Positions 1 through 6,314 of a stretch of 12,237 nucleotides of DNA are shown one piece after another (position 1 is the stretch's first letter; every line of letters begins with the position of its first letter). The notes under the pieces were generated by a model. The model made no database searches, was not told where the DNA came from, and worked only from the letters and a program-made list of their open reading frames with translations. The translations under genes were made by a program, and so were the position numbers. Source of the DNA: Bacteriovoracaceae bacterium (lineage in GTDB: Bacteria; Bdellovibrionota; Bacteriovoracia; Bacteriovoracales; Bacteriovoracaceae); assembly GCA_023151145.1 (NCBI GenBank), contig JAKLJM010000029.1, forward strand, positions 1 through 12,237, given 5' to 3'.

Positions 1-333
1 TATTTCGCGATTAGTTTTGCCATTCTCTGCATCCCATTCGGTCAAGGTGATGGTAGAATATTTGATGCTCTTTACGGCTACACTAGACCTTATGCCAATG
101 AAGTAGTTAAAACGACCAAGCAAAAAATTTCAACAACCACTCGCTATTCAAAAAAATTATTTTCAAACACCCTACCTAGTGCGACTAGTAATGACGAAGT
201 CTCATTAAAAAAATCCGCTGTACAAAAAGAGGAAAACTTTGATGGTGAGATTACTGGTGAGTCTTATGGTGAAGATGGCTTAGAAGAAATCCCGACCAAA
301 GAAAAAGACGAAATTTTAAAATCGTTAGAGTAA
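1..333 (+). CDS. C-terminal part of an unrecognised protein (cut by left edge)
   Basis: Frame 1 is open from the first base to a TAA at 331-333, giving 110 residues with no Met, so the gene starts before the window. The visible part opens with a hydrophobic stretch (YFAISFAILCIPFGQG) that could be the end of a membrane segment. A basic, Ser/Thr-rich region follows, then a strongly acidic tail (many Glu/Asp, ending LKSLE) that is probably disordered. A strong terminator directly follows the stop, which supports a real gene end. I recognise no family. It converges on the small secreted-protein gene at 375-557 and shares a bidirectional terminator with it, so it is unlikely to belong to that regulon. 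Confidence 0.7.
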   Translation, partial: YFAISFAILCIPFGQGDGRIFDALYGYTRPYANEVVKTTKQKISTTTRYSKKLFSNTLPSATSNDEVSLKKSAVQKEENFDGEITGESYGEDGLEEIPTKEKDEILKSLE

Positions 334-363
334 AAAAAGCCATGCTTAAAGCATGGCTTTTTT
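333..363. terminator. Bidirectional Rho-independent terminator
   Basis: A perfect hairpin, GCCATGC / TTAAA loop / GCATGGC, is flanked by an A-run on the left and a T-run on the right, so it has a U-tract on either strand. It sits between the convergent genes 1-333 (+) and 375-557 (-) and can end both transcripts. Confidence 0.93.
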
Positions 364-374
364 TTATTAAATTT

Positions 375-557
375 TTACTTTGATACTGCTTGAGATTCTG
401 GTTTTTTATCATCTTTAATTGCTACAGTTTGAGCTTCTTTCTGTGATCTATTTCCTTGATTGGCAAATTCACATTCAATGGCTTTACTCTCACCAACTTC
501 AGCCGCAAAAATGTTTAAAGAAGATAAAACTAATACTGATAATAATAATGTTTTCAT
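375..557 (-). CDS. Small secreted protein, single-Cys family (paralog A)
   Basis: This 60-residue protein starts with a textbook signal peptide: MK, a Leu/Val-rich core at residues 3-17, and likely signal peptidase I cleavage near NIFA|AEVGES. The mature peptide is about 42 residues and is charged, Lys/Glu/Gln-rich and apparently unstructured. It has one cysteine, in the motif VGESKAIEC. It is almost identical to the gene at 797-979 through residue 31, then diverges in the tail. It also shares the VG-x-S-x-A-x-I-[DE]-C core with the protein at 1191-1385. A very strong Shine-Dalgarno sequence (GGGGGA, 5-6 nt before ATG) fixes the start. The gene is monocistronic, with its own sigma-54-like promoter and a terminator. 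The function is unknown. The paralog beside the YD-repeat gene suggests a Bd0108-like role at the envelope or outside the cell (inference). Confidence 0.85.
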   Translation of the reverse strand: MKTLLLSVLVLSSLNIFAAEVGESKAIECEFANQGNRSQKEAQTVAIKDDKKPESQAVSK

Positions 558-600
558 AAATTCCCCCAGGACTTGGTTGTTATTGTTCTTGTAATTTATA

Positions 601-618
601 TTGCATGTCTCATGCCAA
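601..618 (-). promoter_or_regulatory. Sigma-54-like (-24/-12) promoter for the 375-557 gene
   Basis: On the minus strand the sequence reads TTGGCATGAGACATGCAA. It has the invariant GG and GC dinucleotides separated by exactly 10 nt, as in the RpoN consensus TGGCACG-N4-TTGCW. The predicted start is near 591, giving a leader of about 34 nt. The paralogous gene has the same element in the same place. No convincing sigma-70 -35/-10 pair is seen, although an AT-rich AATATAAAT lies just downstream of the GC. Confidence 0.7.
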
Positions 619-679
619 TTATCAGTTATTTCTTATCAACAACTTACCATTCTTACCCAGGTGATGAATTGTAAAGATT

Positions 680-690
680 ACAGCCACTGT
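680..690 (-). promoter_or_regulatory. Possible enhancer-binding palindrome upstream of paralog A
   Basis: The minus strand reads ACAG-TGG-CTGT, a short inverted repeat about 65-75 nt upstream of the -24 GG. This is a usual range for activators of sigma-54 promoters. A related ACTGT/ACAGT inverted repeat lies at a similar distance from the paralog B promoter. The motif is short, so this is tentative. Confidence 0.3.
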
Positions 691-705
691 CCATAAATTA
701 AACAA

Positions 706-735
706 AAAAAAGCCCAACATTCGTTGGGCTTTTTT
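706..735. terminator. Bidirectional Rho-independent terminator after paralog B
   Basis: The hairpin GCCCAAC / ATTC / GTTGGGC is flanked by an A-run and a T-run. It lies about 60 nt past the stop of the minus-strand gene 797-979 and upstream of the promoter of 375-557, so it isolates the two paralogs from each other. Confidence 0.92.
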
Positions 736-796
736 AAAAGGAAGGAAGTATGGATTCATTCTTTAGTCACACGACTGACTATTGATTTTAAACTCA

Positions 797-979
797 TTAA
801 ACTCTTACTGCGCCTGCTTTTGATTCTTCTTTTTTCTTATCTTCATTGCTTTCTACTGGCTTTTGCTCTCTTTTTGATTGATTACCGAATTCACATTCGA
901 TCGCTTTGCTTTCGCCTACTTCAGCTGCAAAAATATTTAAAGAAGATAAAACTAATACTGATAATAATAACGCTTTCAT
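797..979 (-). CDS. Small secreted protein, single-Cys family (paralog B)
   Basis: This 60-residue protein has a signal peptide (Leu/Val core at residues 3-17, likely cut near NIFA|AEVGES). The short, highly charged mature chain has a single Cys in VGESKAIEC. Residues 1-31 are the same as paralog A (375-557) except at two positions, while the Lys/Glu/Ser-rich tails have drifted. The pattern is a tandem duplication with constraint on export and the Cys motif only. The start is fixed by a GGGGGAAA Shine-Dalgarno sequence. Leader and promoter are also duplicated: a CA-rich leader containing AACAACCAAGT and a sigma-54-like -24/-12 element. The gene stands alone between two terminators. No catalytic domain is possible at this size. 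A secreted or periplasmic signalling, regulatory or structural peptide is more likely (inference). Confidence 0.85.
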   Translation of the reverse strand: MKALLLSVLVLSSLNIFAAEVGESKAIECEFGNQSKREQKPVESNEDKKKEESKAGAVRV

Positions 980-1024
980 AAAATTTCCCCCGAAACTTGG
1001 TTGTTAATGTTCTTGTATTTAATA

Positions 1025-1042
1025 TTGCACACGGGATGCCAA
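1025..1042 (-). promoter_or_regulatory. Sigma-54-like (-24/-12) promoter for the 797-979 gene
   Basis: The minus strand reads TTGGCATCCCGTGTGCAA, with GG and GC separated by 10 nt, matching the RpoN -24/-12 geometry. The intervening bases differ from the paralogous promoter at 601-618 while TTGGCAT and TGCAATAT are kept, which is what selection on the two elements would give. The start is expected near 1015, about 36 nt before ATG. Confidence 0.7.
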
Positions 1043-1102
1043 GTTTTAGTTTCTTAATTACGGTGAGTTATGAAATGTAGTGTTTAAAATTTCGACAGAG
1101 TG

Positions 1103-1122
1103 ACTGTTATTTTTTAGACAGT
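1103..1122. promoter_or_regulatory. Inverted repeat, possible activator site for paralog B
   Basis: ACTGT and ACAGT half-sites are separated by 10 AT-rich bases, 64-80 nt upstream of the -24 element. A further CGACAGAG lies just beside it. The placement suits a bacterial enhancer-binding protein, but this could be chance. Confidence 0.3.
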
Positions 1123-1137
1123 GTGAAAAAAAGGCAT

Positions 1138-1163
1138 AAAAAAACCCACCATAAAGGTGGGTT
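1138..1163 (-). terminator. Rho-independent terminator of the YD-repeat/small-protein operon
   Basis: On the minus strand the hairpin AACCCACC / TTTAT / GGTGGGTT is followed by a run of T residues (A-run 1138-1144 on the plus strand). It lies about 30 nt past the stop of 1191-1385 and ends the long minus-strand transcription unit. Confidence 0.93.
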
Positions 1164-1190
1164 CTTTTATAAATTGAAATTTAGTTAAAT

Positions 1191-1385
1191 CTATTTTCCA
1201 ACAGCTTTACCAGACTCTTGTGTAACAGGCTTCTCGGTGCCTACCGCTGCTTTATCCGCATTTCCTCCGAAGATCTTTGTGCAATCGATAGTCGAAGCGT
1301 CAGATTGGCCAACAGCTACTGGCTGATCTTCTGCAAACACATTAAACGAACCTAAAACAACTGCTAATAATAATACCTTTTTCAT
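1191..1385 (-). CDS. Small secreted protein, single-Cys family (hit-locus-like partner of the YD protein)
   Basis: This 64-residue protein has a signal peptide (MKKVLLLAVVLGSFNVFA, likely cut at FA|ED). The mature chain is about 46 residues with one Cys in VGQSDASTIDC and a Gly/Ala/Lys/Glu-rich tail ending KAVGK. The VG-x-S-x-A-x-I-[DE]-C core links it to the two tandem paralogs at 375-557 and 797-979. The start has a strong Shine-Dalgarno sequence (GGGAGGG). Only 13 nt separate it from the stop of the YD-repeat gene, and a terminator follows, so the two form an operon tail. In Bdellovibrio, the small secreted Bd0108 and the YD-repeat Bd0109 are encoded near flp genes, and bd0108 mutations allow prey-independent growth. 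Position, size and export match. Sequence homology could not be tested, so equivalence is inference. Confidence 0.87.
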   Translation of the reverse strand: MKKVLLLAVVLGSFNVFAEDQPVAVGQSDASTIDCTKIFGGNADKAAVGTEKPVTQESGKAVGK

Positions 1386-1398
1386 CCAACCCTCCCAA

Positions 1399-3057
1399 TT
1401 ACATATTTAAGTTAACGCCAGCAGGCTTCACTATACTTAGAAGCGACTGGAAAGCCTGTGTAACTTGTAACGCCATTTTTGCACCAGCTTTAGACTCTAC
1501 TTTTTTGATCTCTCCGTAGTTGTCATAAGCTACATTAATTACACCAACATTTTCCATTTCAATCTCAACTGGCTTACCAATTGAATTGTATTTGAATGCT
1601 AATGTTCTACGAGTTTTCTCGTCATTCTTTTCCTGATCGATCATTTTAGTGATACGACCATTTCTATCATAAATTAACAGAACTGATTTACCTGAAGAGT
1701 TAACAGCTTTAGATAAGTTTCCATTTTTGTCGTATTGAAAAGTTGTCCAACCTTCATTGTTTAACACTTTTGAAATCTTATTAATCGCATCATCATACTC
1801 AAGTTGAACGAATTCACCTTTAGTAGAAGTTTTTTTCGTTAATAAACCTTTGGCATTGTACTCGAAAGTTGTAACATCTTTTCCTCTAGTTATTTTTAGA
1901 GGAAGCGAACAACATTCAGAATAAATTGTTTCAGTTTTTAAACCATCAATGTCTGTTGCAATTCTATAAGTATATTGCTGTCCATCTGGTTTAGTTTTAA
2001 TTTCATATTCGTAACGACTTACCGTCTCTGGACCATCGGCTGGTTTTTTGGCGACCGTTGTCCAATAATGAAACTCTGGATTTTTCGAGTTGTTCTCATA
2101 CTTGTACTTTGTCACTTCACCATTTCTTTCTACGACTTCTGTTGCAAATGAACTCTTATCGTATTTCACTTGCATCTTTGTATTATCAGCATAAGAAATT
2201 GAAGTCATGTTGTGATTAGCATCGTAATCATACTTATAAGTATTTCCTGCGATATCTGTAGAAGTAATTAAATTACCTCTTGTATCGTAAGCATAAGATG
2301 CTTTCTTATCACCAGCAGACCATGTCGCTTTGATTTTTCCATCAGAGTACCAATCAAAGAATAATTGTTTTGCTTGTGAATCCTTAATGGAAGACAAAAC
2401 GTTTCCTTTGTATTCAAAAGAAACTGTGTATGAATTTTTATCGATAATTTTTACTAACTTTCCGTCTGCGTTGAAATAGTCTTGTCTACCATCACTTCCA
2501 ACTCTTCTATACCCACTCTTTTCTTTATATAGAGTTTGGATACCACGATCGTTAGAGTATAAAACTGTTCCATCTGGAAGGTTTGTTTCTACATTATATT
2601 TTTTAGAATAAATTTGTCTTAACTCTGCATCGTTATTTAATCTTGTCACAAGAGCTTTAACTGCTGCTTCAGACATTGGTTCTTTCTTTTTCATTGCATC
2701 CACAATACGTTGTGAAGCTTGAGAAACGTTAATTGATTCTTTAGGAACAAATCTTGTTAACGCTCCAGAACCATTTTCTTTTACAGTTACAGATCCATCA
2801 GCAGAAACTACTAAGTTCGTTTCATAAACTGATCCCCATCCAAAACCAAACCAACCATTCTCAGTTGACTTAGAGTTATAGGTACGGCTCACTTCAAGAT
2901 CTTGGTCACCACCAGGAACGATAATATCTGTATACGAAATATAAAAGTTACCATTTTTTAAATTTACTCCACCAAATGCTGCGATCGGAGCAAGTGCTGT
3001 AAGCAAAAGCGCTGTCTTTAAATTCTTAAATCCCATTTTCAATCCCATGTTGATCAT
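1399..3057 (-). CDS. Secreted YD-repeat (RHS-type) protein, hit-locus Bd0109-like
   Basis: This 552-residue protein has an N-terminal signal peptide (basic start, then a hydrophobic core at about 14-29). An RHS N-terminal (DUF6531-like) module follows: NLKNGNFYISYTDIIVPGG at 32-50, VSRTYNSKS at 56-64 and WFGFGWGSVYE at 69-79. From about residue 200 to 530 there are YD-type repeats (for example YDTRGNLITSTD, YDANHNMTSI, YDKNGNLSKAV, YDRNGRITKM), which fold as a beta-sheet shell or spiral. A CC pair sits in SECCSLP. The large RHS shell-closing core and a C-terminal toxin domain are not seen, and the protein is short for an RHS toxin, so a structural, envelope-associated or prey-binding role is likelier. 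AAGGA lies 6 nt before ATG. A sigma-28-like promoter lies in the 47-nt gap after tadB. It is co-transcribed with the small secreted protein at 1191-1385. Confidence 0.9.
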   Translation of the reverse strand: MINMGLKMGFKNLKTALLLTALAPIAAFGGVNLKNGNFYISYTDIIVPGGDQDLEVSRTYNSKSTENGWFGFGWGSVYETNLVVSADGSVTVKENGSGALTRFVPKESINVSQASQRIVDAMKKKEPMSEAAVKALVTRLNNDAELRQIYSKKYNVETNLPDGTVLYSNDRGIQTLYKEKSGYRRVGSDGRQDYFNADGKLVKIIDKNSYTVSFEYKGNVLSSIKDSQAKQLFFDWYSDGKIKATWSAGDKKASYAYDTRGNLITSTDIAGNTYKYDYDANHNMTSISYADNTKMQVKYDKSSFATEVVERNGEVTKYKYENNSKNPEFHYWTTVAKKPADGPETVSRYEYEIKTKPDGQQYTYRIATDIDGLKTETIYSECCSLPLKITRGKDVTTFEYNAKGLLTKKTSTKGEFVQLEYDDAINKISKVLNNEGWTTFQYDKNGNLSKAVNSSGKSVLLIYDRNGRITKMIDQEKNDEKTRRTLAFKYNSIGKPVEIEMENVGVINVAYDNYGEIKKVESKAGAKMALQVTQAFQSLLSIVKPAGVNLNM

Positions 3058-3072
3058 ACAAATTCCTTTTTG

Positions 3073-3100
3073 TTATCGGATTAAATTCTCGTAAACTTTA
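3073..3100 (-). promoter_or_regulatory. FliA (sigma-28)-like promoter before the YD-repeat operon
   Basis: The minus strand reads TAAAGTTT, 12 nt, TCCGATAA. This matches the FliA consensus TAAAGTTT-N11-GCCGATAA at 15 of 16 positions, with a spacer one base longer. The promoter before flp (11095-11122) has the same elements and the same 12-nt spacer. The predicted start (about 3065) falls close to the Shine-Dalgarno sequence, so the leader would be only about 8-10 nt. Read-through from tadB is an additional possible source of transcript. Confidence 0.72.
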
Positions 3101-3104
3101 ATCA

Positions 3105-4007
3105 TTAAAGCTTTATCTTTACTATTTTTAGTATAACGTAAAACCCTGCAAAATCGAAGGCTAAGGCCAAAAAGAGCATCACTAATCCCAAAGGCGTCGT
3201 GAATAGTGGAATCATTGAGTTGGGATCTGATAGAAAATACACGATTCCCAACAAAAACGGCATTGCTCCGATGGTCATCCCTTGAAATTTACCTTGGGCC
3301 GTATAAGTGTCAATTTTTTGTTGCAGTCGAACTCGCTCTCTAATAACTTCAACAATAGTGTCAAAAACTTCGGCAAGATTCCCTCCGGTTTCGCGTAAAA
3401 TATTGACACTGGAAACGAACATATTGTTGTCTTCAGTTGGTAATCGTTTTACTAAGTTTTCAAAACATTCTTCTAAGGGAACACCAATTCTATTTTGTTG
3501 AAGGATAATGTTAAATTCTTGTGATACAGGTGGAGGCATTTCATCAACAACCATACCAATAGCTTGAGGTACAGATAATCCCGCTCTGATACCATTAGAT
3601 AATAAAGTTAAAGCATCAACCATTTGTAGTGAATAGGCTTTGATACGTTTCTCTACTAAATGATCAACAATCCAAATTGGAACTTTGGATCCAACAAAAG
3701 CTAAAATAATTCCTACAATTAAACCAATAAACCATTTACCAAAAAAACCAAATAATAAAACGAAAAATCCGCCTACCCCAAGAGAGCTACCTAATAAAAT
3801 GTAAGTGATCTTTTCTGGTGGTATTTCAATAAAAAGAAATTCTAATTTTTCCGTTAGATAATTTCTGGTTCCATATGTTTGATGTTCAACCCAGTCAAAA
3901 ATATTAACTGAATATTTGTAGGTAATAAAAAAAATCAACATCCCCACTACGACAATAACTCCGACTTGCCCTAGTAGTGTTGTGAATATTGATAAAAACT
4001 GTGACAT
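3105..4007 (-). CDS. tadB: TadB-type inner-membrane platform protein of the Tad/Flp pilus
   Basis: This 300-residue polytopic membrane protein has hydrophobic segments at about 15-30, 67-88, 93-112, 245-262 and 272-296. The cytoplasmic T2SSF (GspF-like) domain at about 126-235 includes QMVDALTLLSNGIRAGLSVPQAI and the signature ILRETGGNLAEVFD at 203-216. This is the TadB layout, in which the motor ATPase acts on the platform to extrude pilins. The gene follows the CpaE-CpaF fusion after 24 nt and has AGG about 9 nt before ATG. In most tad loci tadC, a second platform subunit, comes directly after tadB. Here the YD-repeat gene takes that place, and no TadC is seen in the window. Confidence 0.94.
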   Translation of the reverse strand: MSQFLSIFTTLLGQVGVIVVVGMLIFFITYKYSVNIFDWVEHQTYGTRNYLTEKLEFLFIEIPPEKITYILLGSSLGVGGFFVLLFGFFGKWFIGLIVGIILAFVGSKVPIWIVDHLVEKRIKAYSLQMVDALTLLSNGIRAGLSVPQAIGMVVDEMPPPVSQEFNIILQQNRIGVPLEECFENLVKRLPTEDNNMFVSSVNILRETGGNLAEVFDTIVEVIRERVRLQQKIDTYTAQGKFQGMTIGAMPFLLGIVYFLSDPNSMIPLFTTPLGLVMLFLALAFDFAGFYVILKIVKIKL

Positions 4008-4031
4008 CTTTTAAAACCTATTCTCTTTCAT

Positions 4032-6314
4032 TTATTTTTTCACCGGAGGTTTTACTCCGGCAGGTTGCGGGGTTGCCGTTTGCGGCTTCGCAGCTGCATT
4101 TGCCCCAGCTGATCCAGTTCCTGGAGCTACAGATTTCGCCGCGCCAGCTTGACCCTGGGCAGGTGTGGCCGGTACAGCTTTCGCAGGCTCAGGAGTGCCC
4201 GCTGGAGCAACGGGACGGTTACTAAAAATTCCTCGTGGAATGTTGTAACCTTTTCTTTCAAGGATCTCGATAAATTTTGGTATGAATCCAGTCGCTTGAA
4301 ATTCACCGATGACCTTTCCATTTTTATCGATTTCTTTTTGAACAAATAAAAAGATATCTTGGAGAATAACAGTTTCTCCCTGCATTCCACCAATTTCTGT
4401 AATGTACATGACCTTTCGAGAACCATCATCAATTCGCGACTGTTGAACGATCATATGTACTGCATTTGCAATCATCTCTTTAATTGCTCGCGGTGATAAA
4501 GCTGTTCCCGCATATTGTACAAGTGTCTCTAATCGCCCAATACATTCACGAGGATTATTAGAGTGAACAGTGGTCATTGAACCATCGTGACCAGTTCCCA
4601 TGGCTTGTAGCATATCTAACGTTTCACCACCGCGACACTCACCAACAACAATACGATCTGGACGCATTCTTAACGTTTGTTTTACCAGACATCGAATATC
4701 GATAGCTCCATCACCTTCAAGAGATGGAGGACGTGTTTCAAGACGTACGACGTGCTCTTGAGGGAAGTTTAATTCTGCGGAGTCTTCGCAGGTAATAATT
4801 CGTTCATTTGATTGAATAAACCCACCCAGTACGTTAATAAGCGTGGTTTTACCAGACCCCGTACCACCAGAAACAATAATATTCCGGTGAGCTTCAACGG
4901 CGATTCTTAAAAAATCGGCCATACTTTCTGTCATTGATCCAAACTTAACTAGATCTTTATATGTTAATCGTTTTTCAGGAAACTTTCTTATCGTTATCGT
5001 ACAGCCATCAATTGCGGAAGGGGGAATGATCGCATGCACACGAGAACCATCACGTAAACGAGCATCTACATATGGAGTTTTTTCATCGATACGACGACCG
5101 ATCGGAGCAACAATTCTTTCAATAACATTTAAAACTTGGCGATCATTAGTAAAAACAACTTCAGATAATTTTAACTTACCACTTTGTTCGTAATATATTT
5201 TATGAGGACCAACAACCATAATCTCAGAGATCGTTTTATCTGATAACATGTCTTCTAAAGGACCTAATCCTAAAGCTTCATCCAAAATCTCTTTTACAAT
5301 TTGGTTCATATCTTCACGAGTATTTAAAATACCTTTCGTATCTTCTTTCCCCAAAAGCTCAACAACTGTTTTCTTGGTTTGTTCTTTTAAGATGACTTGT
5401 GCTTTAGGGTCGTCATCATTGGCTTTTTTCATATCCATTTCTTCAACTAAAGCTTTATGGATACGTGATTTCAAATCAAGCCATTGGTTACGAATACCTT
5501 TTTTTTGTGTCTCAGGATCCTGATCTTTCTTTTGAGCACCTGCATCTGAAGGTTTATTTAATTTTTCCAGAGCTTTTAAAATATTTTTTTCGTTTATTCT
5601 TCTAAATGTATCAATCACACCCTTTACAAACGGTGCCCCTTTATTCAATAAAAGCGCTGGTTTTTTTTGATTTAAGGCCATCACACAGGTTTGATCATCT
5701 TTAGGAATTGCTGCAAAAATTGGCTTACCTAATGTTTTCCCAATAACGTCATTCGTAACAGGATGCCCTTGTTGAGCTTGATTCACTACGAATTGAATCA
5801 TATCTTTTGGAAACATCATTGTTACTAAATCGGAGTACATTTTTTTAGTTTGATTAAGTGCCAAGATATCTGGGGTAACAACCAGAAAAATGAGCGTTGA
5901 GAATTCCAGAGCTTTAATTGTTAACGGAGTAAGTTCATTACCTCCATCAATAATAGTGATCGGATACAAATTAGGAGCTGCTTTTAAAAATTTCCCTAGA
6001 GCATCGACCTCAATCCCATTAGCAGAGATTGGATCATTTGGCATACCAATATAAAAAACGTTTTGATTCATTGAAACGAATTGTTGAATTGAATTAGGGT
6101 CAATGGCTCCCTTGAATTCGGCCAATTCTCTAAGGTTTTTTTTACTCTTCATACCAGTTAAGAAATCTTGATCTCCACTGGCTTTTTGATCAAAATCCAA
6201 AAGTAAGGCTTTTAACTTGCCTTCTGTTGCATAGGCAAAAGCTAAATTAGTAGCGAATTGAGATTTTCCAACTCCACCTTTTCCACCGATAATGGTAATT
6301 ATATGTCCGGCCAT
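4032..6314 (-). CDS. Fused CpaE (TadZ)-CpaF (TadA) protein: MinD-like ATPase plus pilus motor ATPase
   Basis: One 760-residue chain carries two proteins that are usually separate. Residues 1 to about 250 are a MinD/ParA-type ATPase like CpaE/TadZ, with deviant Walker A KGGVGKS (12-18), DFD at 40-42 and IIDGG at 121-125. A Lys/Asp-rich linker (about 255-300) leads to a CpaF/TadA secretion ATPase. That half has Walker A GGTGSGKT (483-490), Asp box TCEDSAELNF (508-517), Walker B with RPDRIVVGECRG (551-562) and His box GHDGSMTTVHSN (575-586). A low-complexity Ala/Pro/Gly tail fills 702-760. CpaE normally localises the machine and CpaF hydrolyses ATP for pilus assembly, so the fusion would fix the motor to its positioning factor at 1:1. 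The start overlaps the cpaC stop (TAATG), with GAGGAA just before, so the two are translationally coupled. No frameshift is involved: the reading frame is continuous. Confidence 0.95.
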   Translation of the reverse strand: MAGHIITIIGGKGGVGKSQFATNLAFAYATEGKLKALLLDFDQKASGDQDFLTGMKSKKNLRELAEFKGAIDPNSIQQFVSMNQNVFYIGMPNDPISANGIEVDALGKFLKAAPNLYPITIIDGGNELTPLTIKALEFSTLIFLVVTPDILALNQTKKMYSDLVTMMFPKDMIQFVVNQAQQGHPVTNDVIGKTLGKPIFAAIPKDDQTCVMALNQKKPALLLNKGAPFVKGVIDTFRRINEKNILKALEKLNKPSDAGAQKKDQDPETQKKGIRNQWLDLKSRIHKALVEEMDMKKANDDDPKAQVILKEQTKKTVVELLGKEDTKGILNTREDMNQIVKEILDEALGLGPLEDMLSDKTISEIMVVGPHKIYYEQSGKLKLSEVVFTNDRQVLNVIERIVAPIGRRIDEKTPYVDARLRDGSRVHAIIPPSAIDGCTITIRKFPEKRLTYKDLVKFGSMTESMADFLRIAVEAHRNIIVSGGTGSGKTTLINVLGGFIQSNERIITCEDSAELNFPQEHVVRLETRPPSLEGDGAIDIRCLVKQTLRMRPDRIVVGECRGGETLDMLQAMGTGHDGSMTTVHSNNPRECIGRLETLVQYAGTALSPRAIKEMIANAVHMIVQQSRIDDGSRKVMYITEIGGMQGETVILQDIFLFVQKEIDKNGKVIGEFQATGFIPKFIEILERKGYNIPRGIFSNRPVAPAGTPEPAKAVPATPAQGQAGAAKSVAPGTGSAGANAAAKPQTATPQPAGVKPPVKK

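Noticed and set aside
704..735. CRISPR-like repeat among the hairpins at 333, 706 and 1138
   Set aside because: The three hairpins have different stems and sit at gene ends with U-tracts. They are terminators.
375..979. Insertion sequence or composite element flanked by the duplicated genes
   Set aside because: The similarity follows gene, leader and promoter only, with no transposase, terminal inverted repeats or target duplications.
724..981. Plus-strand open frame of 85 codons across the small-gene region
   Set aside because: It lies antisense to the 797-979 gene, begins inside a terminator hairpin, has Leu/Ile/Arg-rich composition typical of a shadow frame, and the minus-strand gene has signal peptide, ribosome site and paralog support.
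1399..3057. Possible RHS polymorphic toxin with immunity protein
   Set aside because: No shell-closing core or distinct C-terminal toxin domain is visible. The downstream small protein carries a signal peptide, whereas an immunity protein would usually be cytoplasmic and larger.
4127..4432. Minus-strand open frame inside the CpaE-CpaF gene
   Set aside because: It is a different frame within a well-conserved ATPase gene, with no homology-like features and no ribosome site.
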